Positions 25,708 to 35,100 of a stretch of DNA of 64,000 nucleotides are shown one piece after another (position 1 is the first letter of the stretch; each line of letters opens with the position of its first letter). The notes under the pieces are model-generated. The model was not told the DNA's origin. It ran no database searches and saw only the letters and a program-made list of their open reading frames with translations. A program made the position numbers and the translations under genes. The DNA lies in contig JAFRWP010000005.1 of NCBI GenBank assembly GCA_017437945.1, forward strand, positions 124,001 through 188,000, in the 5' to 3' direction. The stretch is from Candidatus Saccharimonadota bacterium. GTDB taxonomy: Bacteria; Patescibacteriota; Saccharimonadia; Saccharimonadales; Saccharimonadaceae.

Positions 25708-26268
25708 ATGAATGTCAAAGAGTATTACCAGTCGTACTCGAAGTACAAGATCATCTATTCGGAGGGGATGACGTTCTCTGTTTCCAATCTGCAGCCTTTA
25801 CGCAGCGCATTTAGCGCGACCATGCAGGACGAGGAAAAGTTGGCAGCTATGTCTTGCACTAAGGGTATTGACAGAGAGGATGTGGCGGCCGCACTGCGCG
25901 CTTTCAGGCAGGGGCACTCGTATAATGGTCTGAAACTACATCGGATTGAGTTGTCTGCAAATAATCTTGGTCTTTATTTGCGTGGAGAGGATGAAGATGT
26001 TGACAATGTCGACGATGAGCGATTCGTGATTTGGGTTTTCTTCCGTGATTCCAGCGGTTATATGACGTTTCGAAATGAATCCGAAGGCGAAGCCTACGCT
26101 ATTTCGTGGCGTGACGGGAAACTCATGTCTGTGACGGAGACTCTTAACTCGTTGGAGCGTTATATTCGTCTGACTTATATACAAGACGCTTTCGGCGGAA
26201 GATCTCTGGGCAACTGCAAGGTTACGGAAAAATATCCGATTCATAAAACTGACGGTAAAGAGGGGTGA
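25708..26268 (+). CDS. Unknown protein, first of a paralog pair
   Basis: 186 residues, soluble, no signal peptide. The N-terminus MNVKEYYQSYSKYKI is followed by a mixed region and a beta-rich second half (FVIWVFFRDSSGYMTF, AYAISWRDGKL) ending in SLGNCKVTEKYPI. The next gene ends in the same pattern (SLGxCxxxExYPI), so the two are diverged duplicates. The start at 25708 lies 8 nt after a GGGG ribosome binding site. Function unknown. Confidence 0.8.
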   Translation: MNVKEYYQSYSKYKIIYSEGMTFSVSNLQPLRSAFSATMQDEEKLAAMSCTKGIDREDVAAALRAFRQGHSYNGLKLHRIELSANNLGLYLRGEDEDVDNVDDERFVIWVFFRDSSGYMTFRNESEGEAYAISWRDGKLMSVTETLNSLERYIRLTYIQDAFGGRSLGNCKVTEKYPIHKTDGKEG

Positions 26269-26273
26269 TATGC

Positions 26274-26852
26274 GTGGGTGTCATGAAATATCGGATGAAT
26301 ATCGAGGAATACAAAATCCCGATATCCAGAACCATGAAAATTTCGTTTCTGGACGGTAAAACTCGTGCAAAAGGCGGAAGAAACAATATTAAATTAATCT
26401 GCCGTTTGGCGAAGACGGCCGGCGTGCGGGGGGTTGCGCGCGCAAAGTTGACCGATGCAATTATGGCTATTTGCAATAATGATACGCTTATTGACGGAAT
26501 GATTCCGAAATACCTGGAAGTATACCGTGACCGTTTGATTATTCGTTTGGAAAAATATGATCCGGATAGGTTAGGCTATGGAAATGATAATATGTATGAC
26601 CTGGCCAATAACTGGATTTGTATCCCGTTTGAGGATACTGAGGGCGCGGTTGAAGTTTTTGACGATGAAGGCGAGTGGTATGGTGTTGCCTGGATTGGTA
26701 ATTTGACAAAGATTCGCGAGTTGCGGCGACTCCAGTCGATTGGGAGGACCATTGTGCCGGATTACAACTGCTCAAAGTTCTCCCAGAAGAGCCTCGGTAT
26801 GTGCACGATACGTGAAGAATATCCGATTTGCTCGGAGTTCGAACGGATTTAA
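26274..26852 (+). CDS. Unknown protein, second of a paralog pair
   Basis: 192 residues if started at the GTG at 26274, which sits 8 nt after a GGGG motif, exactly as in the preceding gene; ATGs at 26283 and 26295 are alternatives. The architecture follows the first paralog: MNIEEYKIPISRTMKISF, a helical part, WICIPFEDTEGAVEVF, YGVAWIGNLTKI, then SLGMCTIREEYPI. The gap to the first gene is 5 bases, so they share one mRNA. No domain recognised. Confidence 0.75.
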   Translation: MGVMKYRMNIEEYKIPISRTMKISFLDGKTRAKGGRNNIKLICRLAKTAGVRGVARAKLTDAIMAICNNDTLIDGMIPKYLEVYRDRLIIRLEKYDPDRLGYGNDNMYDLANNWICIPFEDTEGAVEVFDDEGEWYGVAWIGNLTKIRELRRLQSIGRTIVPDYNCSKFSQKSLGMCTIREEYPICSEFERI

Positions 26853-26871
26853 CCTTTTTCACCTCTTCTAC

Positions 26872-26896
26872 CCCCGCACTTCGGTGCGGGGTTTTT
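26872..26896 (+). terminator. Terminator of the paralog-pair operon
   Basis: CCCCGCAC, TTCG tetraloop, GTGCGGGG, then TTTTT. Confidence 0.9.
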
Positions 26897-26918
26897 CTTG
26901 CTTTAAGCGTGAGCAGTA

Positions 26919-26970
26919 TTGACTTTTTTCGTATTTTGTGATATAATGAGAGTATATGTGTCGTCTGACG
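26919..26970 (+). promoter_or_regulatory. Promoter and 5' hairpin of the 27005 gene
   Basis: TTGACT (26919-26924), 17 bp, TATAAT (26942-26947). Just after the predicted start a GTCGT/ACGAC stem with a 3-nt loop occurs. Confidence 0.75.
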
Positions 26971-27004
26971 ACAAGAACGTGAATAGATGAGGGGGGATTT
27001 AAAG

Positions 27005-27256
27005 ATGGAAGAATTGACCTATGCCATCAGAGAAACGTTTTGCATGGCCGGCTATTGGTTCATAAACCTGCTGATTTATATCGGTATCGCAACCTTACTG
27101 TGGGCTCCATTCGTATCATTCCTGCTGCGGAAGAAAAAACCGAGCGACAAGTTTACGACGTTCCTGTTCGGTTCATTGGCAGTGCTGCTGATTATTGCCG
27201 CAGCAGTGTCGCTGCTTTCCTTCGGGAAAATCGGGTTAATTCCCTATCCGTTCTGA
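27005..27256 (+). CDS. Small two-helix membrane protein
   Basis: 83 residues with membrane helices at about 15-40 and 52-75, separated by a basic loop (RKKKPSDK). The start at 27005 follows GGGGGGA by 8 nt. An in-frame ATG at 26987 would contain that ribosome binding site and is rejected. Function unknown; the strong promoter suggests an abundant product. Confidence 0.7.
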   Translation: MEELTYAIRETFCMAGYWFINLLIYIGIATLLWAPFVSFLLRKKKPSDKFTTFLFGSLAVLLIIAAAVSLLSFGKIGLIPYPF

Positions 27257-27276
27257 TCTGATGCATGCACGCAAAA

Positions 27277-27307
27277 GCCTCGTCCCGAAAGGGGCGAGGC
27301 CATTTTT
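27277..27307 (+). terminator. Terminator of the 27005 gene
   Basis: GCCTCG-CCC, GAAA tetraloop, GGG-CGAGGC, followed by CATTTTT. Confidence 0.85.
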
Positions 27308-27317
27308 ATGCTCGTAA

Positions 27318-28628
27318 TTATTCGTAGCGCAAGGAATCGATTGGGTTCTTGTGCGCAGCGCGACGGGCTGGCAAGGTACCAGCGAGGAACGCGATAAACA
27401 TAATAAGCAAAGTTACGGTGATGACGTCTTGAATCGTATAGATGACCAAGTTGAAGGTTGGGAATGATTCAAGGAAGGCGCCTTCGGCATGAAAAGCCAC
27501 GTTGACGATGTTGCCAATAATAATGGAGACGACTATGCCAAATACGGAGCCCCAGAAGCCAAGGGAGATAGCTTCAATGGTGAAGCTAGCGAAGACTTTG
27601 CCGGATGACATGCCAAGGGCTTTATCGAGACCGATTTCGCGGGTGCGTTCTTGGACGGCCATAAAGAGCGTATTGATGATGCCGATAGCGGCAGCAATTA
27701 AGGCGATGAAGCCGAAGATCTTAAATACAGTAAGGATGACATCGAAGAATGATTTGATACTACCGACGATATCGTCAATTGTCATGGCCGATAGGCCAAT
27801 GTCTTCGAGTTTATCCTTGATTTCCTCTGCGCTGTATTTGTTATAGTCGTAATTGGCGGCTACGGCAGCGGTCATGTCCTTGTATTCTGGTGGGTAATAC
27901 TTGGTATTTTCTTCGTAGATGTCATCGGCGAGCTTGTTATTAAAGTAGGACATGCTCATCGAGACAACGCCTGGCGCGATTACGTCAACAACGCGGGCTT
28001 CAAAAGTTTTTTCTTCGTTCGTGAATTGATCCTTGACGACGATTTTGATTTTCTTGTCGACAATATTTTGATCGTCATAGCCAAGTGCTTTAACGTAGGT
28101 GTGTTCAAGGAGAAGTTGATATTCGTCGGCCTTGAGGTCGAGGCTGTGGCCGTTAATAGTTGCAACCTTGATGTTTCCAGGAGGCAAAGCTTCGGCGCCC
28201 ATGAGATACTTTTTGTCGGTCTCTTTGCTGGTGACATAAGTGATGTCGAGCGATTTCTGCTTAACTATACTGTCGCCGTCAATGCCGTCAATCTTCTTGA
28301 GCTTTTCGATTTGCTCTTCATTGATTGGCGTCATGCCGTCTTGCTTTTTGTCTGGGTCATATTCGATTGGGCCAGAATTTCCGCCACCCATGGCGTTAGT
28401 GAGGCCTTCGAGGGCATCCATTGAATCTTTGTTGACGATAGCGAGATAACCTTCGCCGCCATAGCTGTTAACCTGATCGTCAATAAAGCTGTTAACGCCG
28501 GCCTGAATAGCCGAAGTTGAAACGATAGCAAATGAACCAATAAAGATGGCAAGGATGGTAAGGAAAGTACGGAGCTTATTGCGGAGCAAATTGGCGTTGG
28601 CGTCTTTGATAATATCAATAACTTTCAT
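27318..28628 (-). CDS. MacB/FtsX-type ABC transporter permease
   Basis: 436 residues. One N-terminal helix (LRTFLTILAIFIGSFAIVSTSAIQAG) precedes an external domain (about 45-285) and three C-terminal helices (about 290-425), with ALGMSSGKVFASFTIEA typical of the FtsX domain. It works with the ATPase encoded just upstream, as in MacB-like exporters of peptides or lipoproteins. The start is the ATG at 28626-28628 behind GGAGGAGG, which overlaps the end of the ATPase gene; upstream codons in the frame lie inside that gene. Confidence 0.92.
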   Translation of the reverse strand: MKVIDIIKDANANLLRNKLRTFLTILAIFIGSFAIVSTSAIQAGVNSFIDDQVNSYGGEGYLAIVNKDSMDALEGLTNAMGGGNSGPIEYDPDKKQDGMTPINEEQIEKLKKIDGIDGDSIVKQKSLDITYVTSKETDKKYLMGAEALPPGNIKVATINGHSLDLKADEYQLLLEHTYVKALGYDDQNIVDKKIKIVVKDQFTNEEKTFEARVVDVIAPGVVSMSMSYFNNKLADDIYEENTKYYPPEYKDMTAAVAANYDYNKYSAEEIKDKLEDIGLSAMTIDDIVGSIKSFFDVILTVFKIFGFIALIAAAIGIINTLFMAVQERTREIGLDKALGMSSGKVFASFTIEAISLGFWGSVFGIVVSIIIGNIVNVAFHAEGAFLESFPTFNLVIYTIQDVITVTLLIMFIAFLAGTLPARRAAHKNPIDSLRYE

Positions 28629-28629
28629 G

Positions 28630-29415
28630 TTAGTCCTCCTCCACATCGATGCGTTTGATGGTGTTTTTTTCGCGCATACCATCATTGTCATTGTCGCCGT
28701 CGAAATTTTCGTCGTAGAGTTCTTGTTTAATACCCTCTTCTACTACTTCGCCATCGGCGATATGGATCTGACGATCGCACATATTGGCAAGGTCTTGGTC
28801 GTGAGTAACGATGATTAGGGTGATGCCTTTGCGTTCATTGAGGCCAAAGAGTAGCTTAATGATACGTTCGCCGGTTCCGGAGTCGAGGTTGCCAGTAGGT
28901 TCGTCGGCAAAGATGACCTTTGGATCGTTTACGATGGCGCGAGCAATACAGACGCGCTGTTTTTGACCGCCAGACAAATCGTTGGCTTTGTTCTTGGCTT
29001 TGTCAGCTAAGTCAACGACGCGAAGCGCTTCAAGCGCGCGACGACGGCGTTCACGGAAGCCAACGCCAGCGATTTTGAGTGGAAGAATGACGTTATTAAG
29101 CACGGTATCGTTCGAGTTCATGAAGAAACTCTGAAATACGAAGCCGAACTTTTTGTTGCGGATATCGTTTAGCTTATGCTGGCGGAATTGACTAGTGTTC
29201 TTCCCTTCAAGTTTAATGGTGCCTTCGGTTGGTTTATCTAGAAGCGCAAGAAGGTGCATCAAGGTGGATTTGCCGGAACCGGACTTACCGATAATGGCCA
29301 CTGATTCGCCCTCATAGATATCGAGATTGATACCTTTGAGCGCTTCAAAAGCAGCGCTGCGTCGGCCGTAAGACTTACGCAAATTACGCGTGCTAATAAG
29401 TGGTTTTTTGCTCAT
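28630..29415 (-). CDS. ABC transporter ATP-binding protein (MacB/LolD-like)
   Basis: 261 residues. Walker [12 protein letters not shown]-loop FVFQSFFMN, signature LSGGQKQRV, Walker B VIFADEPTGNLD and H-loop VTHDQDLA are all present. The C-terminal tail of about 35 residues is acidic. The start MSKKPLIS at 29415 is chosen because TATAAT (29422-29427) stands 6 nt before it; an upstream in-frame ATG would fall before the promoter. One base separates it from the permease gene. Confidence 0.93.
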   Translation of the reverse strand: MSKKPLISTRNLRKSYGRRSAAFEALKGINLDIYEGESVAIIGKSGSGKSTLMHLLALLDKPTEGTIKLEGKNTSQFRQHKLNDIRNKKFGFVFQSFFMNSNDTVLNNVILPLKIAGVGFRERRRRALEALRVVDLADKAKNKANDLSGGQKQRVCIARAIVNDPKVIFADEPTGNLDSGTGERIIKLLFGLNERKGITLIIVTHDQDLANMCDRQIHIADGEVVEEGIKQELYDENFDGDNDNDGMREKNTIKRIDVEED

Positions 29416-29421
29416 GTTTTT

Positions 29422-29446
29422 ATTATACCCTAAATTCATCTATAAT
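29422..29446. promoter_or_regulatory. Divergent -10 boxes
   Basis: TATAAT on minus (29422-29427), serving the leaderless ATPase mRNA, and TATAAT on plus (29441-29446), serving the gene at 29479. No good -35 box is visible for the plus promoter. Confidence 0.55.
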
Positions 29447-29478
29447 TTATCTAGATTCATTGAAAGGGGGTGGCAACA

Positions 29479-30090
29479 TTGGATACCAATAAGGTGAACG
29501 CACATTCTGAGAAAGTGGAAGAGCCCAAGAAGATTACCGCGAGAGCGCCAAACGTTAAAGTGTATCCGAATGGTTTTATGGCGTTTCCGATTGCTGAGCT
29601 GCGAAGGTTCGGCAAAGAGCAAGGAATTCCCGATACGGACGGCATGGGTTATACGGTTTATTTTGAATTTGCGAAGGCAGACACCTTCAACTATTGCCTA
29701 GGTGAATTTGACCGAAAGATGGATATACTGATCTTTCAAGTCTTTTACGTTGATGTGGGCGGTGGACCAGACCAGAGTAACCTGATGGAAGAAATAATGC
29801 CGACGAAATTGATGAAACAATCAATCATGAGACGCTTTTTGCTTGGTGAGGCTGGTATCAGTGGCACGGTAATAGTTGATAGAGACGGAAAGATGTGGAT
29901 TAGGATTCTGCCGGAGGATAACATTGAGGCCGTGCTTGTTCTGAGTCTCGATCCGAAAGGTATCGGCTGCGAATTTAACGCCTTGGGCGAAGACGGAATG
30001 ACGCTATTGGGCAGTTGTCGCATGACGTTCGATGGAGCCACTTTCTACTATGATCCCGTGGGTTGGTCTAGTACCACTCCACCGGCTTAA
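29479..30090 (+). CDS. Unknown soluble protein
   Basis: 203 residues if translation begins at the TTG at 29479, which lies 8 nt after GGGGG as in other genes of this style; a GTG at 29470 is too close to the purine run. No signal or membrane segment. The protein is beta-rich (VTIVDRDG-like and AVLVLSLDPKG segments). A C-terminal LLGSCRMTF recalls, only faintly, the SLGxC motif of the 25708/26274 pair. Function unknown. Confidence 0.7.
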   Translation: MDTNKVNAHSEKVEEPKKITARAPNVKVYPNGFMAFPIAELRRFGKEQGIPDTDGMGYTVYFEFAKADTFNYCLGEFDRKMDILIFQVFYVDVGGGPDQSNLMEEIMPTKLMKQSIMRRFLLGEAGISGTVIVDRDGKMWIRILPEDNIEAVLVLSLDPKGIGCEFNALGEDGMTLLGSCRMTFDGATFYYDPVGWSSTTPPA

Positions 30091-30095
30091 AAAAC

Positions 30096-30122
30096 GCCGT
30101 GGCTTCGTTGCCACGGCTTCTT
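30096..30122 (+). terminator. Terminator of the 29479 gene
   Basis: GCCGTGGC (30096-30103), loop TTCGTT, GCCACGGC (30110-30117), short T-rich tail. Confidence 0.7.
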
Positions 30123-30147
30123 AAATGTGGTAAAATATCTTGCAGAT

Positions 30148-30222
30148 TGGGCCGTCGCCAAGTGGTAAGGCAACGGGTTTTGGTCCCGTCATTCGTAGGT
30201 TCGAGTCCTACCGGCCCAGCCA
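30148..30222 (+). tRNA. tRNA-Gln (anticodon UUG)
   Basis: 75 nt including an encoded CCA. The acceptor TGGGCCG pairs with CGGCCCA, the anticodon loop TTTTGGT sits on an ACGGG/CCCGT stem, and the T-arm carries GGTTCGAGTCC. A weak -10 (TAAAAT) lies about 17 nt upstream and the hairpin at 30241-30260 ends the transcript. Confidence 0.95.
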
Positions 30223-30430
30223 AACCAGACATGCTAGAATTGCCCATTGGGGCATTTTTTCTTGCTCGCTCACCCAGTAGGTGCGCTTCGCTCGAATAAA
30301 ATACCCCTCTGGGCAATTCTAGCTATGTCTGGACTGCGAATGGTGGGCCGGTTAGATTCGAGCCCAGGTTCGCCCAATGCCCGGTCGCTTGCGACGACGG
30401 CGCATTGTTTATGTCCTACCGGCCCAGCCA
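30205..30430 (+). repeat. Duplicated 3' end of tRNA-Gln flanking an inverted-repeat element
   Basis: The last 18 nt of the tRNA (30205-30222) recur exactly at 30413-30430, including CCA. Between them lies an imperfect inverted repeat (30225-30246 against 30310-30332, one extra base on the right). The right copy also has an upstream TGGGCCGG (30344-30351) that pairs with CCGGCCCA (30419-30426), so 30344-30430 could fold into an acceptor-like stem ending in CCA around an inner hairpin. No ORF lies inside. It may be an integration scar or a tRNA-targeting miniature element. Confidence 0.7.
30241..30260 (+). terminator. Terminator of tRNA-Gln
   Basis: TGCCC, loop ATTG, GGGCA, then six T. The stem uses bases of the left inverted-repeat arm. 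Confidence 0.75.
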
Positions 30431-30445
30431 TGAAGAAAGAAAAAA

Positions 30446-30467
30446 CGAGAGCTTGCTCTCGGTTTTT
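30446..30467 (+). terminator. Terminator behind the tRNA-like copy
   Basis: CGAGAGC, loop TT, GCTCTCG, then GTTTTT. A second terminator downstream suggests the tRNA-like copy was once the transcript end. Confidence 0.75.
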
Positions 30468-30520
30468 ATTTCTTGCAACTGGTTTTAATTGAATAATCAT
30501 CATCTTCAGTTCTTTATTTT

Positions 30521-30555
30521 TTAAAAAACCGCAGAACATTCTTGCTCTGCGGTTT
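30521..30555 (-). terminator. Terminator of the 30590 gene
   Basis: AAACCGCAGA pairs with TCTGCGGTTT around a 10-nt loop, with a T run on the minus strand. Confidence 0.85.
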
Positions 30556-30589
30556 AAACGACTCAGCTTTTCGCCGTTTCTGGAGTGTG

Positions 30590-31018
30590 TTAGATGATAG
30601 TGCAATCCTTGTCAGCGGTAGCCACGAAGGCAAGATCATCTCTTCTGCTGGCGTCTACGCGGACGGTCAGTGAGAGACCATCGAAGATCACATTGGGGAT
30701 GTCGATGTATTCTTCTCCTTCTGTAGCTTTGCGCAGGTGCTCTGCAGCAATAATGCCTTCCAGGAAAAGTACAACAGCGGCGCGTACGCCGACGATTACG
30801 TAGGCGATCTTGTCACGTTTGCCGGCGTCGGTATCATTCTTAATACACCGCATGATAGTCTGAAGAATATCATGGGTTTTTACGACTACAACCATCGGGT
30901 CGCCTCCAAAGAAATTGATAGCCCATCTGTCGCCGAAACGTGTGCCCTTAGCACCGAAGAAGTTTACAGTGTTGCCTTCCAGAGAATAGTTATTGCCAGA
31001 AATAACGCCGTTTGCCAT
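30590..31018 (-). CDS. Unknown small protein
   Basis: 142 residues, no signal peptide. It starts MANGVISGNNYSLEGNTV and has a hydrophobic middle (IAYVIVGVRAAVVLFLEG) that may be a buried strand-helix rather than a membrane span. The ribosome binding site is AGGAGG and the promoter TTGACA-17-CATAAT (31094-31122). Monocistronic with its own terminator. No family recognised; the signals make it a real gene. Confidence 0.8.
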   Translation of the reverse strand: MANGVISGNNYSLEGNTVNFFGAKGTRFGDRWAINFFGGDPMVVVVKTHDILQTIMRCIKNDTDAGKRDKIAYVIVGVRAAVVLFLEGIIAAEHLRKATEGEEYIDIPNVIFDGLSLTVRVDASRRDDLAFVATADKDCTII

Positions 31019-31093
31019 TGTAATTACCTCCTAAATAAAGTCGTGTACAGGTACATAAGTGATAGCCGTGAATTGACTATAACCTCGTATTTG

Positions 31094-31122
31094 ATTATGG
31101 CATATATGTGCGTATTTGTCAA
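31094..31122 (-). promoter_or_regulatory. Consensus promoter of the 30590 gene
   Basis: TTGACA (31117-31122), 17 bp, CATAAT (31094-31099) on the minus strand. The leader contains a 7-bp stem with one mismatch (GTTATAG with CTATCAC). Confidence 0.75.
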
Positions 31123-31161
31123 GGATTTATTGTCTATTGGCCTATTTTTTATCGCCTCAGC

Positions 31162-32103
31162 TTATTCTTTGCGCTCGACGATCACGGTGTTTTGTTCTTT
31201 GTCGAAATAATACTTGAAATCATATTCTTGCTCGGTCGCGTCGTCGGTAATTGAGAAGTAGGATTCTTTTCCCTTGCAGCCGACGAGTTTAAAGCTATAA
31301 CCGTCTTCTTCGTAACGTATTAGTTCAACTTTGCCGTTACAGCTACCAGACCAAGTTGAAACGTATGGTTTGCCCGTGAATTCGATGTCGTTTAGGAATG
31401 AAGTATTGTATGCTTCGAAAGCTTCCGTTGTTGCGAGCAGTATACAAATTAGCGTGGCTACGATAGTAATTCCAGCGCAGACTAGGCGTGGTTCTATATT
31501 TCTGAAAATTACAATAATGAGTAGTACGATGGAGGCGAGGCAATAAAGTACAGAAATGAGGTGGTTTGGGAATGATTCCTCAAAAGTCTTGATATAACCA
31601 AATGCTGTGAAGGCTAGCAAAAAAGTCATTACGGAAAGGATGACGCCGGAATACCATTTGTCGTGTTTGATGTACCAGCCAATAAATGCGCCAGGAAATG
31701 TAAGTAGCGTAACCATGAACCAATAACGGTAGTATCCAAATAATCCCCAGCCCATAGAATTGAATGGTACTTGAATCAGATAGACTAATGGTTGAGAGAC
31801 GAGAAAGAATACGAAGGTTTTTAGAGCTGCCTCGAGAGGCTTTTTGCAGTTAACGATAATGAAGATAGCTGGGACAACCCACCATTCTGCGGTGACGGCG
31901 ATATCGTGAAAAGAATTGCCGTCCGGTACGAACATGGCCATTAGTGCCGTCCAAATACCCATAATGATGGCGAAGACGATTGTGTTGCGCCATGACATAT
32001 CAAGTCCGCCAAAGATTCTATGGCAGATTTGCATAAATTTGCTTTCAGTTTTTTTAGTTTCTGTTTCTGGTTTTTTCTCAATTTTCTTCTTAGCTGTAGC
32101 CAT
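31162..32103 (-). CDS. Polytopic membrane protein with a soluble C-terminus
   Basis: 313 residues. A Lys/Glu-rich cytosolic start is followed by about seven helices (45-235), then a beta-rich domain of about 75 residues (GKPYVSTWSGSCNGKVELIRYEEDG) probably outside. No family assigned. TATAAT (32110-32115) stands 6 nt before its ATG, so it is leaderless; it is divergent from the MMPL gene. Confidence 0.8.
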   Translation of the reverse strand: MATAKKKIEKKPETETKKTESKFMQICHRIFGGLDMSWRNTIVFAIIMGIWTALMAMFVPDGNSFHDIAVTAEWWVVPAIFIIVNCKKPLEAALKTFVFFLVSQPLVYLIQVPFNSMGWGLFGYYRYWFMVTLLTFPGAFIGWYIKHDKWYSGVILSVMTFLLAFTAFGYIKTFEESFPNHLISVLYCLASIVLLIIVIFRNIEPRLVCAGITIVATLICILLATTEAFEAYNTSFLNDIEFTGKPYVSTWSGSCNGKVELIRYEEDGYSFKLVGCKGKESYFSITDDATEQEYDFKYYFDKEQNTVIVERKE

Positions 32104-32130
32104 AAGTCAATTATATCACTGTTATCTTTC

Positions 32131-32159
32131 TTGAAAAAAATACATAACAGTGGTAGAAT
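32131..32159 (+). promoter_or_regulatory. Promoter of the MMPL gene
   Basis: TTGAAA (32131-32136), 17 bp, TAGAAT (32154-32159). The ATG follows after 11 nt, leaving an untranslated leader of only about 4 nt. Confidence 0.65.
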
Positions 32160-32170
32160 ATTTTGCACTT

Positions 32171-35100
32171 ATGATCAAGAGGTTAGCTGGTTTTATTACA
32201 CGTTATTGTTTTGTTGTCTTCTGGATATTTATAGTACTCGCGGCCATTTGCGGTTTATTATCGACAAAAGTAAAAATTAATCACGATATCTATTCTTATA
32301 TGCCGGCAGATTCCGAGACGACTCTGGGTCTTGCCATAATGGATGATGAGTTTGACTATAGCTCGACAAGTAGCTGGCAGATTATGTTTAAAGACCTGAA
32401 AGAGGGGCAAGTTGATGAAATCAAGACTCATATTGAGAATACGGCGCACGTAAAAAAAGTATCCTACGATAACTCGGAGGACCATGTGCGCGAGCAGGAT
32501 GGGCATAGATATGATTTATTCCAAATAACTGTGAATGCGCCGTCGGATTCGCCAGAAGCTTATGCAGCATATAATGAAGTCTATAATTTCATCCATAATA
32601 AGTATGATTTTTCGCAAAATGGCGATGTGTATTTGAACAATGGTGCAGCTATTGATCCAGTAATAATTTTTACGGCAATTGCTAGTGCGATGGTGATTCT
32701 GATTTTGATGAGTGAATCATTCGTAGAGCCATGGCTGTACTTATTCGCGATAATGATTGCGGTGCTTTTTAATAAAGGCACGAATATATTTTTACCAAGC
32801 GTATCGCACGTGACGGACGGAATATCGATGATTTTACAGATGGCATTGTCGATGGATTATGCGATTATGTTGTCTTCGCGCTATCGCCAGGAAAAAGATA
32901 AAATTAATGCCGATAAAAACAAAAGTACGGACCGCAAGGCCAATAATCGTTTGGCGATGCAGCGCGCGTTACGCTATTCGTTTAGCGCAATTTCGTCGAG
33001 TTCGATTACGACCGTTGTTGGTTTAATCGTGCTTGTATTTATGAGCTTCACAATTGGTCGAGATATGGGTATCGTGCTCAGTAAAGGCGTAATATTGAGT
33101 TTACTTTCCATCTTTACAATTTTGCCAGCTCTTCTGCTCTTCTGCGATAAAGCTATCGAAAAGTCGAGGAAGAAAATTTTGCCGATTCGAGTCGAGTTTT
33201 TGAGTAGGTTCACGCAGCTTATTCATCGTTTCGCGTTGCCGCTATTTATAGGCCTATTCGTGGCGGCATTTTTGCTAAAAGGTAATACTAGTATTCTCTT
33301 TACTTCCACGCAGAATAATAAGATCAAGGATGTATTTCCGGTTAACAATCAGACGGCGTTGGTCTACGCAAACTCTGAAGAAGATAAAGTAAAGGAGCTG
33401 TGTGAAAAGTTCGACAAGCGTGAAGATGTGGCGCAAATTCTTTGTTATAGCAACACGCTTAATGAAGCGAAAAAATACGATGAAATAGTTGATAAGGCCA
33501 ATTCGCTGAAAGAAACAAAAGTCTCTGGCGAAACGATGGGCGATGGCGAAAAAGTTACGACTGAAGACTATATAGTGAAGGCTTTATATTACTACTATTT
33601 CCGTGGCGATGGCGCTACGATGTCTTTACCGGAAGTTGTTAGTTTTGTGCAAAATGAGATTATCCCGGACGAAAGATTTGCAGATGAGGTCTCGGCTGGC
33701 ACTAAACAAGATATTGATCGTTTTTCGAACTTTGTCATTCGCGAAAAGATGAATCGTCCGCGTTCGAAATCTGAAATGGCGGCACTTCTCGACATCGATC
33801 CGGCGAGTTTGGATGAGTTATATACGCTATATTTGGCGGAACATCCTTCCGGTATTAAATTGACTTTGTATCAGTTTGCAACTTTCGTAAATAATGAAGT
33901 GTTAACTAACCCAAATTACGCCAAAATGATTACGCGCGAGCAACGTGAGCAATTGGCAAAGCTATTGATTTTTAGTAACCCTAATATCACTAATACTAAG
34001 AAGAATGCCACAGAACTGGCGCAGATGTTCGAACTGAACGTTGCTGATGTTGAGCGACTTTTAACATATCAATACTATACGGCGATTGATGTTCCTACGC
34101 CGAGACTAAAACCGGAAGAACTGATTGATTTTACTTTGGATAATCCAGCCGCGCTTGGGCAGTTGGGCGTTGATTTATCCGACGAACAAATTGAGGATAT
34201 AAAACAAACTGTATCCGAAATTAGCTCCGAACTACGCCAACACGAAGATGATTTTGCGAACGCCATAAAGCAGACCATTAACGAATCGGATGTTTTATCG
34301 GATGAAGAAAAAACAGAGTTGATGGCAAAAATTGAGCCAGTTTTGGAGCGTGCCAAGAATGGCTATACCTATTCGGATTTTGAAAACTTAGCGAATCACT
34401 TAAAAGGTTTATCGGCTGAGATTGCGGAAAAGATTGATGAGTTTAATGAGGGCCGCGAAACGACAATTGAAATAGATTTTGATGCGATTACGCCAAAAGT
34501 TGACGAATTTGTTCAGGATACTCTCGCGAAACTTAAAGAGTTATATAAGCTTTATCAGGCTGAGCATGCCGTCAAGCAATTAACGCCTGCCGAGTTTATT
34601 GATTTCTTACTAGCGCACAGTGACGATGAAATATTAAAGGATGCGATGACGTCGGAGCGCCTTAATCTATTGCGTTTAGCCCAATATGTAGTTCGCCATC
34701 AGACTACTCAATATGGATATGCCGAGCTTGCTAATACTTTTAATCTGGATGCAGAGAAAGTTAAATTAGTTTACGCACTTTATGATGTGCGCCACGTTCA
34801 TGTCGAACTGGCATTGTCGCCGAAAACGGTTGTTGAGTTTTTGGTTAATTCCGTACTGCCAAATCCAGAATATGCAACGCGTTTTAATTCAAGTCAAAGC
34901 GCAAGAATATATGCCGTCGCAGACTTAATGCATGCCGCAATTGCGGGTACGCAATATAACTACGATGCGCTTTATCGGGCACTTTTGCCACTATCAAATA
35001 AAATCGATCGTAATCAAATATTTTTAGCATATCTTTATCACGGGTCTCTATATGATTATGATGAGAATTGGCAACTGACGCTCGAACAACTCGTACACTT

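Noticed and set aside
30225-30332. CRISPR or insertion sequence
   Set aside because: Only one inverted-repeat pair, no repeat-spacer periodicity and no transposase frame inside.
30737-31210. Plus-strand frame of 157 codons
   Set aside because: It lies opposite the 30590 gene, which has a consensus promoter, AGGAGG site and terminator; the plus frame has none.
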